A stretch of 64,000 bases of DNA from Anaerolineae bacterium (GTDB taxonomy: Bacteria; Chloroflexota; Anaerolineae; Aggregatilineales; Phototrophicaceae). Shown here piece after piece: positions 61,398-64,000 of this stretch. The stretch's first letter is position 1. Each line of letters starts with the position of its first letter. Location: NCBI GenBank assembly GCA_022841825.1, contig JALHQT010000007.1, positions 62,001-126,000 of the forward strand. The letters are read 5' to 3'. The notes beneath the pieces were generated by a model, which saw only the letters and a list, made by a program, of their open reading frames with translations, did not search any database and was not told the DNA's origin. The translations under genes and the position numbers were made by a program.

Positions 61398-62608
61398 ATG
61401 CCGCTCTCCTCACGCTGGCTGGGATCACCCAGGCGGATGACGATACGCTCGGTCCTGAGCAGGCTTTGCAAACCCCGCGCGGCTTCTACCAGCAGGTCAT
61501 CCACGCGATTGAGCGCCAGGAAGCGCGTGCCGACCTGATCGAGCAGGCGCACCTGCTCGGTCGCCCGCTCACGTTCGCGTCGCACTCGGACATCTTGCAG
61601 GAAGATGGAAAGCTGCGAGGTCACCGTAGCGACGAGATCCAGCGTGTCCGGCGTAAATTGACGCCCTCGCGTATACAGATCGAGACCGACTGAGCCGATC
61701 AGTTCATCTCCCACCACCAGGGGCGTGATGATGAGCGCCTTCGTCCCCAAGGAATTCAGGAGTTCACGCACGCGCGGCGAGATGCGCGGGTCAGTTTCGA
61801 CATTTTCCAGCAGCAGAGGCGCTTTACGTCCCTTGAGCAGCTCGGTGAAGACTGGATTATCTTTTGCTTCGATCTGCGCGCCGACAACGCCTTGTGCCGG
61901 GTACTCCGCAGCAACAGTTGCCGAAATGCCGTCACTATTGATAATCACCACACCCGCATGGTCGGCAGCGGTGATCTCGACCAGGCTCTGCATCGTCAGC
62001 GTCATGACGGGACCGTCTTCGTCTTCGCTCCCGACGGCATCCGACAGGGCGCGCAGCGCTTCGAGCACGCGAATCTGATTGGCGAGGCGATCATTGTTTG
62101 CCTGCACATCCGTCAGCAGTTTCTGGTTCTGGATGATGACTGCCGCCTGCGTGACAAAGGCGTCATACAGCCGCATCGTCTGGTCGTCGAAGGATCGCGC
62201 ATCGTGATAGATGAGGAGCAGGACTTCGCGCAGAACCATGCCATCGAGCAGCTTGAGGACGACCGCCGTCTGCCCGCCCATCTCGCGGATCAGCGGGGCA
62301 GCAGGGCTTGAGTCAAATGTGCTGCTGGTCAACACCTGAACGAGATCGTCACCCGGGGCGTAGGTGTACTTCTCGCTCAGGATGCGATCCTGCGCCTGTT
62401 CGTCCATGCTCTGCATGGTGTAGCGCAGTCGCGCGGTATGGTCTTCCTCGACATGCACATGCAAAACCGCGTCGGCATCCATTGCCAGCACGCCGCGTAA
62501 AGTCAACAGGACATCCGTGATGTCCTGTGTCAGTAAGAGGGCGCGGCTGATCTCATATAAAGACTGAATTTCCTGTGCAGCCGCCTGGGGCAGATGTGAT
62601 GTGGACAC
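61394..62608 (-). CDS. Double-GAF cytoplasmic sensor protein
   Basis: 404 residues from a GTG start. GAF 1 spans about 13-165 (IQSLYEISRALLLTQDI, AVVLKLLDGMVLREVLLLIYHD). GAF 2 spans about 185-340 (ADHAGVVIINSDG, APLLLENVETDPRISP, ALIITPLVVGDELIGSVGLDLY). A truncated GAF forms the tail (GTRFLALNRVDDLL...ERIVIRLGD). No output domain. It follows the receiver gene by 3 nt and overlaps the next gene by 4 nt. Confidence 0.87.
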   Translation of the reverse strand: MSTSHLPQAAAQEIQSLYEISRALLLTQDITDVLLTLRGVLAMDADAVLHVHVEEDHTARLRYTMQSMDEQAQDRILSEKYTYAPGDDLVQVLTSSTFDSSPAAPLIREMGGQTAVVLKLLDGMVLREVLLLIYHDARSFDDQTMRLYDAFVTQAAVIIQNQKLLTDVQANNDRLANQIRVLEALRALSDAVGSEDEDGPVMTLTMQSLVEITAADHAGVVIINSDGISATVAAEYPAQGVVGAQIEAKDNPVFTELLKGRKAPLLLENVETDPRISPRVRELLNSLGTKALIITPLVVGDELIGSVGLDLYTRGRQFTPDTLDLVATVTSQLSIFLQDVRVRRERERATEQVRLLDQVGTRFLALNRVDDLLVEAARGLQSLLRTERIVIRLGDPSQREESGI

Positions 62609-62611
62609 GGC

Positions 62612-63055
62612 TTACTTCCATTCCCAGACTTCTTCGCCTGCCAGCAGGGCGCGGATCTGGTTGGGGAAGCGGTCGGGGTCGAGCGGCTTGCCCATGAACC
62701 CGTTGAAGCCTGCTTTGCGCGCTTTACGCATCTGGTCTTCGCTCGCTTCCGCGGTGACGGCGACGACGATGGTGTCCTTGAGGCGTGGGCTGGCGCGCAG
62801 CTTTTGCAGCGCCTGGTAACCGTCTTCGTAGGGCAGGCGTATATCCAGCAGGATCAAATCGACGCGCGGCAGCGTATCGGCAAACTGAACGACCTGCCAA
62901 CCGGAGGTCTTCCATTCGCAGCGCTGCACCCCCATAAACGCCAGCATCCGCGCAATCAGGACGAAATTCGGGACGTTGTCTTCGACGACCAGAACGTGGG
63001 CATCGCCGGGTTCGATAGGGGTGTGTGCCTTCGCCCCAACTGCTTCGCTCATCAT
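62612..63055 (-). CDS. Stand-alone response-regulator receiver protein (CheY-like)
   Basis: 147 residues. ALVVEDN-type acidic pocket (VLVVEDNVPN), phospho-acceptor Asp in LILLDIRLPYEDG, the conserved Thr in VAVTAEAS and Lys in GFMGKPLDP. It has no output domain, only a short N-terminal extension and a C-terminal WEWK. AGGAGATAA precedes the ATG. It probably shuttles phosphate in the operon's relay. Confidence 0.92.
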   Translation of the reverse strand: MMSEAVGAKAHTPIEPGDAHVLVVEDNVPNFVLIARMLAFMGVQRCEWKTSGWQVVQFADTLPRVDLILLDIRLPYEDGYQALQKLRASPRLKDTIVVAVTAEASEDQMRKARKAGFNGFMGKPLDPDRFPNQIRALLAGEEVWEWK

Positions 63056-63430
63056 TTATCTCCTGACGTAGCCCATGATGTCATTGGGCAGTTTATCAAT
63101 ATCGATGGGTTTGCGAATGAACCCGTCACAGCCCGCCTCGCGCGCCTGTATCTCGTCTTTCTCCATCGCATTGGCAGTCAGAGCGACGATGGGGATGCCA
63201 GTCATCTCTGGCATCTGCTTCAAATTGCGGGTGGCAGTCAATCCATCCATATCCGGCATACTGATGTCCATAAGGATGATGTCTGGCTGCTTTGCCCGCG
63301 CCATTGCGATGCCGCTGATGGCGCTATCTGCCTCCAGGATTTCGAACTCGAAATCCGACGCCATCAGTACCCGCCGTACCAGCAGTCGATTATCGGAATT
63401 GTCTTCAATGTAGAGCACACGGGTCATCAC
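63056..63430 (-). CDS. Stand-alone response-regulator receiver protein, first gene of the signalling operon
   Basis: 124 residues. VLYIEDNSDNR, the acceptor Asp in IILMDISMPDMDG, VALTAN and GFIRKPIDID give a complete receiver. GAGGAG lies 7 nt before the ATG at 63427, which is a better start than the GTG at 63430. It ends exactly where the next receiver begins. The arrangement resembles DivK-like relay proteins in size. Confidence 0.92.
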   Translation of the reverse strand: MMTRVLYIEDNSDNRLLVRRVLMASDFEFEILEADSAISGIAMARAKQPDIILMDISMPDMDGLTATRNLKQMPEMTGIPIVALTANAMEKDEIQAREAGCDGFIRKPIDIDKLPNDIMGYVRR

Positions 63431-63510
63431 GCCGCTCCTCGTGTTGGATCGTTTGGTGGGATTGCGCGCCTGCTATGCGAAATTGGGTAGCAGGCAATTC
63501 TCACCCCTTC

Positions 63511-63516
63511 ATTATA
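63511..63516 (-). promoter_or_regulatory. Candidate -10 box of the signalling operon
   Basis: TATAAT on the minus strand, about 80 nt upstream of the first receiver gene. No good -35 is seen at 16-18 nt (nearest TTACAG/GTTACA), so an activator or an alternative sigma factor may be needed. Confidence 0.45.
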
Positions 63517-63670
63517 CGGGTGGTTGGGAAGTCTGTAACTTAAAATATCTAAATGATCGTCTATAGGTTTCTTTACGCTACCGCAATGTTGCCAGCACCC
63601 TCTACCCGTCGTCGGGATCGTGCGCTAGAGTCGTAGTCAATGCGTCATGTGTGCTCAGGATTTGTGCGTA

Positions 63671-63736
63671 GTGCGTGGTGCGTAGTGCGGATAGGCACAA
63701 GTTGCGCTTTCGCACTGCGCACTACGCACCGCGCAC
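63671..63736. repeat. Family A inverted repeat
   Basis: 19-nt arms GTGCGTGGTGCGTAGTGCG (63671-63689) and inverse (63718-63736) with one mismatch. This is the same element as at 20959-21105. It lies in the 340-bp gap 63431-63770, which otherwise holds only the divergent promoters. Confidence 0.85.
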
Positions 63737-63770
63737 CCTGTTTTCTATTCTTATTAAGGGTCGCCTCACC

Positions 63771-64000
63771 ATGCGTTCCATCATCGATTTTAGTCAGGGT
63801 TGGCTGTACGCTGCGCAGGAACTGCCACTGGGCGCGCCAGACGGCGAATTCGCGGCGGTCACGCTGCCGCACAGCAACAAAATCGTTCCGCATCACAACT
63901 TCGACGTCAGCGAATACGCTTTCGTCTCGACCTACCGCAAGCGCTTCACGCTGCCGGAGCCGCTGAACGGACGCCGCCTCTTCATCGATTTCGAGGGCGT
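63771..64000 (+). CDS. Glycoside hydrolase family 2-type N-terminal domain (partial, runs off the window)
   Basis: 76 codons seen. VTLPHSNKIVPHHNF and STYRKRFTLPEPLNGRRLFIDFEGV match the N-terminal jelly-roll (sugar-binding) domain of GH2 beta-galactosidases/glucuronidases, where a Y-R-K-x-F strand precedes L-F-x-D-F-E-G-V. AAGGG lies about 10 nt before the ATG. No signal peptide is seen, so it is probably cytoplasmic. The catalytic domain lies beyond the window. Confidence 0.8.
   Translation, partial: MRSIIDFSQGWLYAAQELPLGAPDGEFAAVTLPHSNKIVPHHNFDVSEYAFVSTYRKRFTLPEPLNGRRLFIDFEG

Overview
The window is about 62-65% GC and densely coded. It looks like a chromosomal piece from a Chloroflexota bacterium, probably an Anaerolineae-like environmental lineage. 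This is an inference from content: a very large GAF-domain histidine kinase, four Uma2/DUF820 proteins, DUF4058 proteins, an F420-type luciferase-like oxidoreductase, and a compact peptidoglycan gene cluster with no outer-membrane genes. I saw no rRNA, tRNA or CRISPR array.

Layout. Positions 1-8100 are mostly on the minus strand: a sugar or nucleoside ABC importer (binding protein, permease, ATPase) followed by a GAF-like protein, a PfkB-type kinase, a phosphoribosyltransferase, an EamA exporter and a Uma2 protein. A GATC-rich non-coding patch follows (8118-8291). Next come two secreted enzymes that share a nearly identical 91-bp leader and signal-peptide cassette, an MMPL/RND exporter, and an intradiol dioxygenase that appears circularly permuted. 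Positions 14871-18536 hold an aminotransferase, creatininase-family and FGGY-kinase operon. Positions 18600-24700 hold housekeeping and accessory genes, including acpS and a Dam-type adenine methylase. Positions 24896-33126 hold a cell-wall cluster (ftsW/rodA, murG, two CvpA-like genes, murC, murB). It is interrupted between murC and murB by a Uma2 gene, two related membrane-TPR genes and a DUF4258/zinc-finger toxin-antitoxin-like pair. Positions 33134-45727 carry a nucleotidyltransferase-like gene, an HNH nuclease pair, methylmalonyl-CoA mutase, a TIR protein, DUF4058 genes, an SH3-repeat protein, a P-type ATPase with two TrkA-type proteins, and an LLM oxidoreductase.

Positions 45799-63430 form one long minus-strand signalling operon: two receiver proteins, four GAF proteins without kinase domains, a 2,941-residue hybrid histidine kinase, and a threonine synthase fused to a receiver domain. 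Most joins overlap by 4 nt or are adjacent. It is the most striking system here because it ties a multi-sensor phosphorelay to an amino-acid biosynthetic enzyme. The window ends in the start of a GH2-type glycosidase.

Superimposed on the genes are several families of small palindromic repeats. One is a 20-bp palindrome whose outer GGAC/GTCC is fixed while the inner 5 bp change on both arms together. Repeats sit in frame inside murB, murG and the LLM oxidoreductase, and at the start of the PfkB gene, so they have added short peptides to conserved enzymes.
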